Assembly (NCBI GenBank): GCA_036386835.1
Contig: DASVUX010000009.1
Location: forward strand, 1 to 64,000
Reading direction: 5' to 3'
Length of the DNA: 64,000 bases
Origin: 2-12-FULL-35-15 sp036386835
GTDB lineage: Bacteria; Bacteroidota; Bacteroidia; 2-12-FULL-35-15
Shown: positions 7,615 through 16,366 of the stretch, piece by piece
How the letters are laid out: each line of letters starts with the position of its first letter
Numbering within the stretch: position 1 is the stretch's first letter
Position numbers and translations under genes: made by a program
The notes under the pieces: model-generated
Database searches by the model: none
Seen by the model: the letters and a program-made list of their open reading frames with translations, nothing else
What the model was told of the DNA's origin: nothing

Positions 7615-9837
7615 ATGAAAAAACTCATTACCTACTCCATCCTTTCCCTGCTGTTTATTTATTCATCCAGCTGCATCGGACAAAGCCTTAACTGGCAAAC
7701 ACTCAACAGCGGTACAAGCCAGCACTTATGGGGCGTTTCTGCTCCCACCTCAACTGTTTGCTATGCGGCAGGCTACGGAGGGACAATTTTAAAAACATCG
7801 GACGGAGGAAACTCCTGGGTAGCTTTAAGTAGCGGAACATCGGCTGACTTATACCAGGTAAAATTCACGGACGCATTCACCGGTTATGTAATTGGTGATA
7901 ATGGCACTGCTTTAAAAACAACGAATGGCGGTTCGACCTGGAGCCAGATGCCGGTAGGTACAAGTAATGCTTTGCGTGGCATCACTTTCCTTGATCCTTC
8001 AACGGGGTATATTTGCGGTGGGGTTTCAACTGCATTGGGAACAGTACTGAAAACCACGGATGCAGGCGCCACCTGGAGCCAGCTATCTGTTGGAGGAAAT
8101 GGCTTATATGGCCTGTCTTTCACTTCCTATAATGAAGGCATCACAGCGAATTATGATGGTGAGATTTTCAGAACCGCTGACGGAGGCCTAACCTGGAATT
8201 ATATCACTTCGGGCACAACCGGATCATTGCAGGGATCATTTGCTGTTGATTCAACAACAATCTTGCTTGCAGGACATAATGGTACGATAAAACGTTCCGT
8301 AAATTCGGGAATGACCTGGTCTAATATAACCAGCGGTACAAGCGACTGGCTTAATGGGATGGATTTTTACAATAGCTCAAATGGTGTAATTGCAGGTGGA
8401 AATCTTGGAACCAATACAGCAACTCTTCTTTCCACAAATAATGGTGGCCAGACATGGACTGCAGACTACCCTTCGGGAGCATCACGCCTTAACAACATTG
8501 ATTTTTACGACCAGAATCTTGGCTTCGCTGTCGGCCTTAACGGCACAATCATTAGAACATCTTCTTCATTCAGCGTATCGGTTTCAACCACTGACGCAGC
8601 TTTCGGGATTTGTGACGGAACCGCTGCATTAACTGTTGTTGGGGGAATTCCTCCTTATACTTATACCTGGGCAACAGGAAGTACGTTAGACCATGCAGAT
8701 TCCCTGTGCGCAGGTACCTATATTGCTTATGTCTTTGATTCAAACGGAGATGCGGACAGCGTTATTTTTGATATAAATACTGCTTCTTTAACAGTTTCAA
8801 TCTCGTCCATTAATGCAAGCGCATTTGGCATGTGTGACGGAGCTGCTGTGGCATCAACCACCGGAGGCTCGGGAATTTATTCTTATTTATGGAACACCGG
8901 TCAGACCACATCCTCAATTACCGGGTTATGTGCAGGAAGCTACACAGTTATGGTTACGGATACTACCGGGCTCACGGGAATTGATTCTATTGTCATTTCA
9001 CAGCCTTCCGATACCAGCTTCGTAGATTCAACATTCATAATTACAACAACCGTTACCAATGTAACAGTGTTTGCAAATTGTGATGGAACTGCTGCTGTAA
9101 CCGCAGCAGGCGGTACCCCACCATATTCTTATTTATGGAGCAATGGTGATACAGCGTCTGCAATTTCAGGACTTTGTTCAAATTTATACTTTGTAACTGT
9201 AAATGATGCAAACGGTCAGACCGTTTCCGGAAGCGCTTTTGTTTCTGAACCTCTTATAATTATTAACAACACGCCTGATTCCATACCGAATGACACTATC
9301 AATGCCCCACCGATCGATACCTGTATTATAGATTATGGAGTTGCTGTTGACAGCGCTTTCATATCAGGGTACAATGTAATAGATGCATCCAATGTTGTAA
9401 TTACCTGGATAATCTGGCAGAACGGTACAAGTGCAAGCATTAATGTTTTATATGAGTATGCAAGTACAGGCACCATTGCTGTTACATTAGTTCTGAACTG
9501 CAGCGGAGATTTCCGTGAGCTGCAAACCACTATTCTGAATGATGCCATCTATATATCCAGCGGAACAGTGGGAGTAGGTAATAGTCCTTCAGATATACAT
9601 TCATTAAAAATTTATCCGAACCCTGCTTCTGAACGTTTCAATATTACACTCCATGCAGTGGATGCAGGTACGGTTCTCCAGGTTAGGAACATGCTGGGAC
9701 AAATAGTTTATTCAGAACCTGCCGAAAGGACTTCTGCCCAGGAAATATCAATTACCGGACTTTCTAAGGGAATGTACATGGTGCAGGTAATTTCAAATGG
9801 TAAAATGATCGCCAATGAAAAACTCATTATAAAGTAA
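7615..9837 (+). CDS. T9SS cargo with Ycf48/BNR-like repeats and SprB-type repeats
   Basis: I chose the start at 7615, not the in-frame ATG at 7555: 7615 begins a clean signal peptide (MKKLITYSILSL, ending about CIGQS) and follows a -7 box. The 740-residue product has about seven Ycf48/photosystem-II-stability-factor-like beta-propeller repeats (GTILKTSDGGNSW and variants, about residues 20-315). Next come three SprB-like repeats of the form CDGTA...GGxPPYxYxW...C (about 325-545), a linker, and a type A T9SS sorting domain (YPNPASERF to the end, about 660-740). It is expected to be exported by T9SS and held at or released from the cell surface; adhesion is an inference. It sits between guaB and the isomerase cluster, transcribed the opposite way to both. 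A hairpin terminator follows. Confidence 0.87.
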   Translation: MKKLITYSILSLLFIYSSSCIGQSLNWQTLNSGTSQHLWGVSAPTSTVCYAAGYGGTILKTSDGGNSWVALSSGTSADLYQVKFTDAFTGYVIGDNGTALKTTNGGSTWSQMPVGTSNALRGITFLDPSTGYICGGVSTALGTVLKTTDAGATWSQLSVGGNGLYGLSFTSYNEGITANYDGEIFRTADGGLTWNYITSGTTGSLQGSFAVDSTTILLAGHNGTIKRSVNSGMTWSNITSGTSDWLNGMDFYNSSNGVIAGGNLGTNTATLLSTNNGGQTWTADYPSGASRLNNIDFYDQNLGFAVGLNGTIIRTSSSFSVSVSTTDAAFGICDGTAALTVVGGIPPYTYTWATGSTLDHADSLCAGTYIAYVFDSNGDADSVIFDINTASLTVSISSINASAFGMCDGAAVASTTGGSGIYSYLWNTGQTTSSITGLCAGSYTVMVTDTTGLTGIDSIVISQPSDTSFVDSTFIITTTVTNVTVFANCDGTAAVTAAGGTPPYSYLWSNGDTASAISGLCSNLYFVTVNDANGQTVSGSAFVSEPLIIINNTPDSIPNDTINAPPIDTCIIDYGVAVDSAFISGYNVIDASNVVITWIIWQNGTSASINVLYEYASTGTIAVTLVLNCSGDFRELQTTILNDAIYISSGTVGVGNSPSDIHSLKIYPNPASERFNITLHAVDAGTVLQVRNMLGQIVYSEPAERTSAQEISITGLSKGMYMVQVISNGKMIANEKLIIK

Positions 9838-9856
9838 TGCCTTAAAATCTGATAGT

Positions 9857-9890
9857 AAAAAAAGGGTTGATTAATTTCAACCCTTTTTTT
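9857..9890. terminator. Bidirectional intrinsic terminator after the T9SS gene
   Basis: A 14-base-pair perfect inverted repeat (9857-9870 / 9877-9890) encloses a 6-base loop. A-rich and T-rich flanks form part of the stem, so it can act in both directions. Confidence 0.88.
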
Positions 9891-9948
9891 ATTCTACAAT
9901 CCAATTGATCAGGCAAGATTGTGCTGTGTATATCAGGACAGGCGGTAC

Positions 9949-9982
9949 AAAAAAGAGCATCGTGAAAACGATGCTCTTTTTT
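9949..9982. terminator. Intrinsic terminator of guaB
   Basis: An inverted repeat with core GAGCATCG / CGATGCTC and flanking A6/T6 (9949-9962 / 9969-9982) encloses a 6-base loop. It lies just past the guaB stop on the minus strand and could also act on plus-strand readthrough. Confidence 0.88.
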
Positions 9983-10003
9983 TATAATCAAATCCATGGT
10001 TAT

Positions 10004-11473
10004 CTACCTGCTGTAATTAGGTGCTTCCCTGGTGATAGAAACCCCGTGAGGGTGACTTTCCCGGATTCCCGCATTTGTGATCCTGATGAACTTGGATTTT
10101 TGCAGGGCCTCAATATCTTTCGCACCGCAATAACCCATTCCTGCGCGTAAACCACCAACGAACTGATAGAGGACTTCAGAAAGGCTTCCTTTAAACGGAA
10201 CACGGCCTGAAATTCCTTCCGGGACAAGTTTTTTAATATCATCTTCTGCATCCTGGAAATACCGGTCTTTTGAGCCCTTTTGCATGGCTTCGATAGAACC
10301 CATTCCGCGGTAAGATTTAAATTTTCTTCCTTCAAAAATAATTGTCTCCCCTGGTGATTCCTGCACACCCGCGAACATCGAACCCATCATTACTGAGTTT
10401 GCGCCCGCTGCGAGAGCTTTCACAATATCACCGGTAAAACGGATACCGCCATCTGCTATCACAGGAACTCCTGTTCCTTTTAACGCTTTTGCCACATCCA
10501 TAACAGCAGTCAGCTGGGGAACCCCGACTCCTGCAATAACACGGGTAGTGCATATTGAACCCGGCCCGATCCCTACTTTTACTGCATCTGCACCAGCTTT
10601 GGCCAATGCTAGTGCAGCCTGGGCAGTTGCTATATTCCCCACAATAACCTGGATCCCCGGGTAAGCTTTCTTTACTTTTTTCAAAGCCTCTAAAACCCCT
10701 TTTGAATGACCATGCGCGGTATCTATGACCACCGCATCAACTCCGGCTTTTGCCAGGGCATCAACACGTTCAATAATATCACCTGTAACTCCAACGGCCG
10801 CAGCCACTCTTAAGCGCCCCAATGAATCTTTATTTGCATTGGGATGCACTTTTACTTTGATAATATCGCGGTAAGTGATTAATCCGACAAGCCTGTTGCC
10901 TTTATCCACCACAGGAAGTTTTTCAATTTTATGGTTCTGAAGAATCTGTTCCGCTTTTTTAAGATCTGTCCCCACCTTTGCAACAACAACATCCTTGCTG
11001 GTCATTACTTCTTTTACTGGCCTTTTAAGGTTTTTCTCAAACCGGAGATCACGGTTGGTAACAATCCCCATCAGCTCACGCTTTGCATTTATCACCGGGA
11101 TGCCGCCAATCTTATTCTCTTTCATCAGGTCAAGCGCATCAGAAACCAGTGCGGTTTCAGCTAATGTTACCGGGTCCATGATCATGCCGCTTTCAGACCG
11201 CTTTACCTTCCTTACATGTTCAGCCTGTTCGGCAATGCTCATGTTCTTATGCAAAACACCTATCCCGCCTTCCTGTGCAATAGCTATTGCTAACTGGTAT
11301 TCAGTTACAGTGTCCATGGCGGCAGAAACCACCGGCATGTTCAGTTTTATTTTTTTTGTAAAGAAAGAAGATGTATCTACTTCGCGGGGAAGCACTTCGG
11401 AATAAGCAGGTACGAGGAGTACATCATCGTAGGTTAATCCTTCACCTACAAATTTGCTTGAATCTAATGGCAT
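10004..11473 (-). CDS. guaB: Inosine-5'-monophosphate dehydrogenase
   Basis: This enzyme catalyses the NAD-dependent oxidation of IMP to XMP, the committed step of guanine nucleotide synthesis in the cytoplasm. The 489-residue product has the normal bacterial length and layout: a split TIM barrel with a tandem CBS (Bateman) insert at about residues 95-205, and the catalytic loop GSICTTR at about 305-311 with Cys308. Later the flap motif KGSKDRYFQ is present. It has its own promoter (11546-11577) with a leader of about 70 bases and its own terminator. In many Bacteroidota guaB lies next to the PpiC/SurA isomerase genes; here a T9SS cargo gene on the opposite strand separates them. Confidence 0.97.
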   Translation of the reverse strand: MPLDSSKFVGEGLTYDDVLLVPAYSEVLPREVDTSSFFTKKIKLNMPVVSAAMDTVTEYQLAIAIAQEGGIGVLHKNMSIAEQAEHVRKVKRSESGMIMDPVTLAETALVSDALDLMKENKIGGIPVINAKRELMGIVTNRDLRFEKNLKRPVKEVMTSKDVVVAKVGTDLKKAEQILQNHKIEKLPVVDKGNRLVGLITYRDIIKVKVHPNANKDSLGRLRVAAAVGVTGDIIERVDALAKAGVDAVVIDTAHGHSKGVLEALKKVKKAYPGIQVIVGNIATAQAALALAKAGADAVKVGIGPGSICTTRVIAGVGVPQLTAVMDVAKALKGTGVPVIADGGIRFTGDIVKALAAGANSVMMGSMFAGVQESPGETIIFEGRKFKSYRGMGSIEAMQKGSKDRYFQDAEDDIKKLVPEGISGRVPFKGSLSEVLYQFVGGLRAGMGYCGAKDIEALQKSKFIRITNAGIRESHPHGVSITREAPNYSR

Positions 11474-11545
11474 AGAGAACAGGTTTGAATTCTAATTACT
11501 GGTTGCACCAACGCTGAAACTCACACGCTGGCGTTAAAATTCCCG

Positions 11546-11577
11546 CAAAGATAGATTTTTTTTGCTTAATGCGGCAA
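11546..11577 (-). promoter_or_regulatory. guaB promoter
   Basis: On the minus strand, TTG (11577-11575) is followed after 21 bases by TATCTTTG (11553-11546). It lies back-to-back with the promoter of the nonulosonate cluster. Confidence 0.6.
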
Positions 11578-11595
11578 CTATTATTGCCGCCCGGA

Positions 11596-11629
11596 TTGAC
11601 TGCCAAAAGTATTATTTTAATTACATTTG
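11596..11629 (+). promoter_or_regulatory. Promoter of the nonulosonate cluster
   Basis: TTGAC (11596-11600) is followed after 21 bases by TACATTTG (11622-11629). The chosen start codon at 11638 is only 8 bases further on, so the transcript may be almost leaderless. Confidence 0.5.
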
Positions 11630-11637
11630 TTTCTCTG

Positions 11638-12510
11638 ATGTCATCCCTAGAAAAAACATACAAGAGTTTTAGTTTCTTTCTCAGCCAGTTCAGTAATACG
11701 ATCATTTCCCTGGTCAAGGTATTGCTTCGCTCCAGACTCAACATTAAAATTCCTGTAACAAATCAGAAAACCTGCATCATTCTTGGCAATGGACCTTCAT
11801 TCAATGATTCCTTAACAAAGCATCCCGCTTTTTTTCAAAAACATTCATTGGTTTGTGTAAATGCATTTTCCCTTTCCGAAGAATATCCTAGGCTTCAGCC
11901 CGAATTCTATGTCATACTTGATCCAAGCTTCTGGATGGAGACCAATGAATTCCTTTCAAAAGTACTGAGCAGCATGGCGGAAAAAACCACATGGCCGCTC
12001 AAGCTTTGCATCCCTTTCCAGGCTTCGCGATCTCCACTGTTTGATGTAATAAGATCAAACCGCAACATTTCAATTCATTATTTTAATTATACTGTGTTTA
12101 AAGGATTTGCTTCCATTACTCATTGGTTCTGCAGGAAAAACCTTGCAATGCTTCAGAGCCAGAATGTGCTGGTCGCTGCTATCTTCCTTTCTATCAATAT
12201 TGGTTTCAGAGAAATTTTCATTGTTGGTGCTGATCATACCTGGCACCAGTCATTAATGGTTAATGATCAGAATCAGCTTTGCATTAAAGATGTCCATTTT
12301 TATGATAGTAAAGAGCAGGTTATTTTCAAGCCGTTCAGGGTCACACAAAACAGTGAACAAACCCACCGGATGGATGAGATATTTGCTATATGGGCGAAAA
12401 CGTTTTATGGTTATATTGCAGTGAATGCTTATGCCCGATACCGGGATGCGGCCATTTACAATGCCAGTGAAATTTCATTTATAGACGCTTTTAAACGGGT
12501 TAAATTATAA
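11638..12510 (+). CDS. GT42-sialyltransferase-like / DUF115 (MptE-like) protein, candidate nonulosonate transferase
   Basis: The start at 11638 (MSSLEKTYKSF) is chosen over the in-frame ATG at 11569 because the promoter's -7 box lies between them. The 290-residue product has an N-terminal nucleotide-binding signature (CIILGNGPSF), then VNAFS, LDPSFW and, later, a conserved helix-strand GFREIFIVGADHTW. The order GNGPS, N-x-F, P-S-x-F and GxxEIxxxGxD is shared by DUF115/MptE-like proteins and by GT42 sialyltransferases such as Campylobacter CstII. It is the first gene of a legionaminic-acid-type cluster, so transferring the CMP-activated sugar is an attractive but unproven role. A lyase, kinase or other DUF115 function remains possible. 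It ends one base before the acyltransferase gene. Confidence 0.6.
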   Translation: MSSLEKTYKSFSFFLSQFSNTIISLVKVLLRSRLNIKIPVTNQKTCIILGNGPSFNDSLTKHPAFFQKHSLVCVNAFSLSEEYPRLQPEFYVILDPSFWMETNEFLSKVLSSMAEKTTWPLKLCIPFQASRSPLFDVIRSNRNISIHYFNYTVFKGFASITHWFCRKNLAMLQSQNVLVAAIFLSINIGFREIFIVGADHTWHQSLMVNDQNQLCIKDVHFYDSKEQVIFKPFRVTQNSEQTHRMDEIFAIWAKTFYGYIAVNAYARYRDAAIYNASEISFIDAFKRVKL

Positions 12511-12511
12511 G

Positions 12512-13192
12512 ATGACATCCTTGTTCACAAATCCAATAACCATGTGGTTACGATGGGCCTTCCGGAAAATCAGCCTCGAATCCAGGTACAGGAGCAAGCA
12601 CCTGAAGCTGGAGTACATGGTTGAAGTGAGCAACTGTAAATTCAATAACTATAATACCCTGTATAAGTATTCACGGATAAGGAACACAGAACTCGGGGAT
12701 TTCAGCTACGTTGCAAGGAACTCCCAGATATACAATACAACAGTCGGGAAGTTCACTTGCATTGGTCCGAATGTTAATACGGGGATGGGCGCGCATCCTT
12801 CCTCGGAATTCGTATCCAGCCATCCCCTGTTCTATTCAACCTTAGGGCAGTCTTCGGGGCTTGTTATTGTTGAAAAGAACCTTTTTGACGAATTTCCGGT
12901 GACTATGATCGGTAATGATGTTTGGATCGGTAATAATGTAACGATCAAATACGGGGTAAAGATTGGTGATGGGGCTATCATTGGTTCAGGTGCAGTGGTC
13001 ACCAAAGATGTTGAACCATATAGCATAGTTGGTGGTGTTCCGGCCAGGATAATTAAATACCGGTTCAGGCCTGAAGAAATAGAGTTCCTTGAACGTTTCA
13101 GATGGTGGGATAAAGACCTGGAATGGATTAAAGCAAATAAACATTTATTCACGGACATTCAGTTGTTCATGAAACAACATGATCATAAATAA
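12512..13192 (+). CDS. CatB-like hexapeptide-repeat O-acyltransferase
   Basis: This 226-residue left-handed beta-helix acyltransferase resembles the CatB/xenobiotic acetyltransferase group. It has hexapeptide repeats (about residues 45-80 and 130-175, with IGNDVWIGNNVTIKYGVKIG), the MGAHPSSEFVSSHPLF loop typical of sugar O-acetyltransferases, and the C-terminal GGVPARIIKYRF. It probably transfers an acetyl or other acyl group to a sugar hydroxyl in the cytoplasm. Its place between a putative glycosyltransferase and legB suggests it decorates the nonulosonate or the glycan carrying it. The substrate cannot be read from the sequence. It is one base downstream of the previous gene, in the same operon. 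Confidence 0.8.
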   Translation: MTSLFTNPITMWLRWAFRKISLESRYRSKHLKLEYMVEVSNCKFNNYNTLYKYSRIRNTELGDFSYVARNSQIYNTTVGKFTCIGPNVNTGMGAHPSSEFVSSHPLFYSTLGQSSGLVIVEKNLFDEFPVTMIGNDVWIGNNVTIKYGVKIGDGAIIGSGAVVTKDVEPYSIVGGVPARIIKYRFRPEEIEFLERFRWWDKDLEWIKANKHLFTDIQLFMKQHDHK

Positions 13193-13198
13193 TTCAGT

Positions 13199-14200
13199 AT
13201 GTTGGAATTAAAAGGGAAAAAAGTTTTGGTTACCGGTGCAGATGGATTTATCGGCAGCCACCTGGTTGAACGCCTTATAGAAGAAGGCTGCTCTGTAAAA
13301 GCATTTGTGTTCTACAACTCCTTCAACTCCTGGGGATGGCTGGATACATTGCCAAAAGACCTGCTAAGCAGGATCGAGATTTTTGCGGGTGATATCCGTG
13401 ATCCGAACGGAGTGCGGACTGCTGTCAAAGGATGCGACATTCTATTTCACCTCGCGGCACTGATAGCGATTCCCTACAGTTATCATTCGCCTGACAGCTA
13501 TGTGGATACCAATGTTAAAGGCACCCTTAATATATTACAGGCCGCACGTGACTGCAATGTTGAAAGAGTGCTGGTGACATCAACTTCCGAAGTTTATGGC
13601 ACTGCTTTGTACGTCCCCATCGATGAAAAGCATGCAAAGCAGGGACAATCCCCTTATTCTGCTTCAAAGATTGGTGCTGATGCAATGGCTGACTCGTTTT
13701 ACAGGAGCTTCAACCTGCCAGTAACTATAGTTCGCCCGTTTAATACATTCGGGCCCCGCCAAAGCGCCAGGGCTGTAATCCCTACAATTATCACCCAGCT
13801 TCTTGCAGGAAAAACGGAAATAAAGCTTGGAGCGCTTCACCCTACCAGGGACCTGCTGTATGTAAAAGACACAGCAAATGCATTTATAGAAATAGCGAAA
13901 TCAGATGCTGCCATCGGCCAGGAAATCAACATCGCTACACAACAGGAAATTTCGATCATGGACCTTGCCCAGAATTTAATAGATATTATTAATCCGAAAG
14001 CGAAGATCATTTCTGATGATGTTCGTCTGCGGCCGGAAAAAAGTGAGGTAGAACGCCTGCTTGGCTCTTCGGAGAAGATAAAATCCATGACAAGCTGGGA
14101 GCCGAAATACAACCTGGATGAAGGATTGAAAAAAACAATTGAATGGTTCAGGAACCCTGAAAATTCTAAAAACTATAAAGCAGATATTTATAATGTTTAA
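13199..14200 (+). CDS. legB: NDP-sugar 4,6-dehydratase of legionaminic acid synthesis
   Basis: This 333-residue extended SDR has an NAD-binding motif TGADGFIGSH starting at residue 12, the HLAALIAIPYSYHSP motif, STSEVYGT, and the catalytic pair Tyr153/Lys157 (YSASK). These features and VRPFNTFGPRQSARAVIPT match LegB, which converts NDP-GlcNAc to the 4-keto-6-deoxy sugar that LegC then aminates. The next genes, legC, neuB-like and neuC-like, support the assignment. Whether it takes UDP- or GDP-linked substrate is not visible; the ptmE-like gene downstream hints at the GDP route. Its end overlaps legC by 8 bases. Confidence 0.9.
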   Translation: MLELKGKKVLVTGADGFIGSHLVERLIEEGCSVKAFVFYNSFNSWGWLDTLPKDLLSRIEIFAGDIRDPNGVRTAVKGCDILFHLAALIAIPYSYHSPDSYVDTNVKGTLNILQAARDCNVERVLVTSTSEVYGTALYVPIDEKHAKQGQSPYSASKIGADAMADSFYRSFNLPVTIVRPFNTFGPRQSARAVIPTIITQLLAGKTEIKLGALHPTRDLLYVKDTANAFIEIAKSDAAIGQEINIATQQEISIMDLAQNLIDIINPKAKIISDDVRLRPEKSEVERLLGSSEKIKSMTSWEPKYNLDEGLKKTIEWFRNPENSKNYKADIYNV

Positions 14201-15338
14201 GGATACCGTAGATTTTATAAAATCGCAATTCCCCGGCCAGGACTATATTCCTTTACATGAGCCGCGTTTCCAGGGGAATGAAAAAAAATACCTTCTTGAT
14301 TGCATTGACTCCACATTCGTTTCTTCCGTAGGAAAATACGTGGATGAATTTGAAAAACGCATAGCAGAATATACCGGTGCCAAATATGCTGTAGCCGCAG
14401 TAAATGGTACAGCTGCACTGCACATGGGAATGATCGTTGCGGGGGTTAAGGAAAATGAAATTGTGATTACGCAGCCACTCAGCTTCATTGCCACCTGTAA
14501 TGCCATCGCATACATAGGCGCATCTCATTTATTCATAGATGTTGACAAGGATACTTTAGGGTTGAGCCCTGCAAAATTAGCATCGTACTTAAAAGAGAAC
14601 GCTATTAAAAAAGCAGATGGTTTTTCATACCATAAAACAACTAATCAGCGGATTGCTGCCTGTGTTCCTATGCACACATTCGGTCATCCCTGCAGAATTG
14701 ACGAGATCGCAGAAGTTTGTGAGGAATTCAATATCTCCCTTGTGGAAGATGCTGCAGAATCCATAGGGAGTTATTATAACAATCAGCATACAGGCACATT
14801 CGGTACTGTGGGAACATTCAGCTTCAACGGGAATAAGACCATTACCTGCGGAGGTGGCGGAGCAATCATCACAAATGATGAAGCACTTGCAAGGAAAGCG
14901 AAGTACCTGACAACACAGGCTAAAGTTCCGCACCGGTGGAATTTTGTTCATGACGCGATCGGGTACAATTACAGGATGCCGAATATAAATGCGGCACTGA
15001 TGTGTGCCCAGATGGAACAGTTGAATGGCTTCCTGGAGAATAAACGGGAGCTTGCAGCGTCATACCAGCAATTTTTTGCAGGTACTGAAATCGCGTTTGT
15101 TACGGAACCTTCCGGGTCAATTTCCAACTACTGGTTATGCGTGCTGTTGCTAAAAGACAACGAAACCAGGGATAAATTTCTTCAGTATACAAACGACAAT
15201 GGTGTTATGACGCGGCCGGCGTGGACGCTTATGAATAAGCTTAGTATGTTCAGGGATGCTTTGAAAGGCAATCTTGACAATGCCCACGAACTCGAAGAAC
15301 GATTAGTGAATATCCCCAGCAGTGTTCGCTTAAAATAG
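14193..15338 (+). CDS. legC: PLP-dependent NDP-4-keto-sugar aminotransferase
   Basis: The start at 14193 (MFKDTVDF) overlaps the end of legB by 8 bases. It is preferred over an ATG at 14139 that would extend the overlap to 62 bases. The 381-residue DegT/DnrJ/EryC1 aminotransferase carries VEDAAES (cofactor Asp) and the Schiff-base Lys215 in SFNGNKTITCGGGG. It is closest in feel to LegC, which aminates C4 of the keto sugar made by LegB. The N-terminal region FIPLHEPRFQG-like (here YIPLHEPRFQG) is characteristic of the LegC group. It is followed 5 bases later by the synthase gene. Confidence 0.92.
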   Translation: MFKDTVDFIKSQFPGQDYIPLHEPRFQGNEKKYLLDCIDSTFVSSVGKYVDEFEKRIAEYTGAKYAVAAVNGTAALHMGMIVAGVKENEIVITQPLSFIATCNAIAYIGASHLFIDVDKDTLGLSPAKLASYLKENAIKKADGFSYHKTTNQRIAACVPMHTFGHPCRIDEIAEVCEEFNISLVEDAAESIGSYYNNQHTGTFGTVGTFSFNGNKTITCGGGGAIITNDEALARKAKYLTTQAKVPHRWNFVHDAIGYNYRMPNINAALMCAQMEQLNGFLENKRELAASYQQFFAGTEIAFVTEPSGSISNYWLCVLLLKDNETRDKFLQYTNDNGVMTRPAWTLMNKLSMFRDALKGNLDNAHELEERLVNIPSSVRLK

Positions 15339-15343
15339 AATAT

Positions 15344-16366
15344 ATGTCAAAAGTAATTATCATAGCCGAAGCAGGAGTTAACCACAATGGCGATATCCAT
15401 ATGGCGAAAAAGCTTATTGATAAAGCCGCAGAGGCGGGTGCCGACTATGTAAAATTCCAGACATTTAAAACAGAGAAGCTTGTAAGTGCTTCGGCAAAAA
15501 AGGCCGAATACCAGCAAAAGAACATGAGTGATGATGCATCTGATTCCCAGTTCCAAATGTTAAAAAAACTGGAACTTAGCGTTGATCAGCATCATATTCT
15601 TATTGATTATTGCAAAACCAAGAATATTCAATTCCTTTCAACAGCTTTCGATCTGGAAAGCATAGATCTTCTTGTGTCACTTGGAATCCGGCTATTCAAA
15701 GTTCCTTCAGGAGAGATCACAAACCTTCCCTACTTAAGGAAGATCGGTTCATTAAAAGAACAAGTGATTGTGTCTACAGGAATGTGCGTGATGGAAGAAA
15801 TTAAAGATGCTGTTGAAGTTCTTATAAAAGCCGGCACATCCAGGGAAAACATTTCTGTTCTTCATTGCACAACAGATTATCCCACAGCTTTCAGTGATGT
15901 GAACCTGAATGCAATGCTAAGTATTCAAAGAGAATTAAACATCCCGGTTGGCTATTCCGATCATACCCTCGGAATTGAGGTCCCTGTCGCAGCTGTCGCA
16001 ATGGGCGCTTCAATTATAGAAAAGCATTTCACCTTAGACAAAACATTACCGGGTCCCGATCACAGAGCTTCCCTGGAGCCTGGTGAATTAAAAAATATGA
16101 TCTGTGCCATCAGGAATATTGAATTATCCTTAGGGTCCGGAGAGAAGCATCCAACCGTTACTGAAAGAAAGAACATGCTTGTTGCACGTAAAAGCATGCA
16201 TCTTGCCCAGGACTTAACCAAGGGACATCTTATAACCGAAAGTGATTTGATCATGAAACGCCCGGGGGATGGTATTTCTCCCATGGAAATTGATAAAGTG
16301 ATCGGGAAACAACTTTTAAAGGACCTGGTGGCAGAACATAAATTAAATTGGGAGGATTTGGGATGA
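15344..16366 (+). CDS. neuB: Nonulosonate (legionaminic/neuraminic acid) synthase
   Basis: This NeuB/LegI-family enzyme condenses a 6-carbon amino sugar with phosphoenolpyruvate to give a nine-carbon acid. The 340 residues comprise a TIM-barrel synthase domain (about 1-275), with EAGVNHNG near the N-terminus, KVPSGEI, HCTTDYP, GYSDHT and EKHFTLDK-type metal and substrate motifs, and a C-terminal SAF antifreeze-like domain (about 280-340). With LegB and LegC adjacent, the likely product is a legionaminic-acid-type sugar (LegI role) rather than Neu5Ac. Its TGA stop overlaps the next start (ATGA). Confidence 0.93.
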   Translation: MSKVIIIAEAGVNHNGDIHMAKKLIDKAAEAGADYVKFQTFKTEKLVSASAKKAEYQQKNMSDDASDSQFQMLKKLELSVDQHHILIDYCKTKNIQFLSTAFDLESIDLLVSLGIRLFKVPSGEITNLPYLRKIGSLKEQVIVSTGMCVMEEIKDAVEVLIKAGTSRENISVLHCTTDYPTAFSDVNLNAMLSIQRELNIPVGYSDHTLGIEVPVAAVAMGASIIEKHFTLDKTLPGPDHRASLEPGELKNMICAIRNIELSLGSGEKHPTVTERKNMLVARKSMHLAQDLTKGHLITESDLIMKRPGDGISPMEIDKVIGKQLLKDLVAEHKLNWEDLG

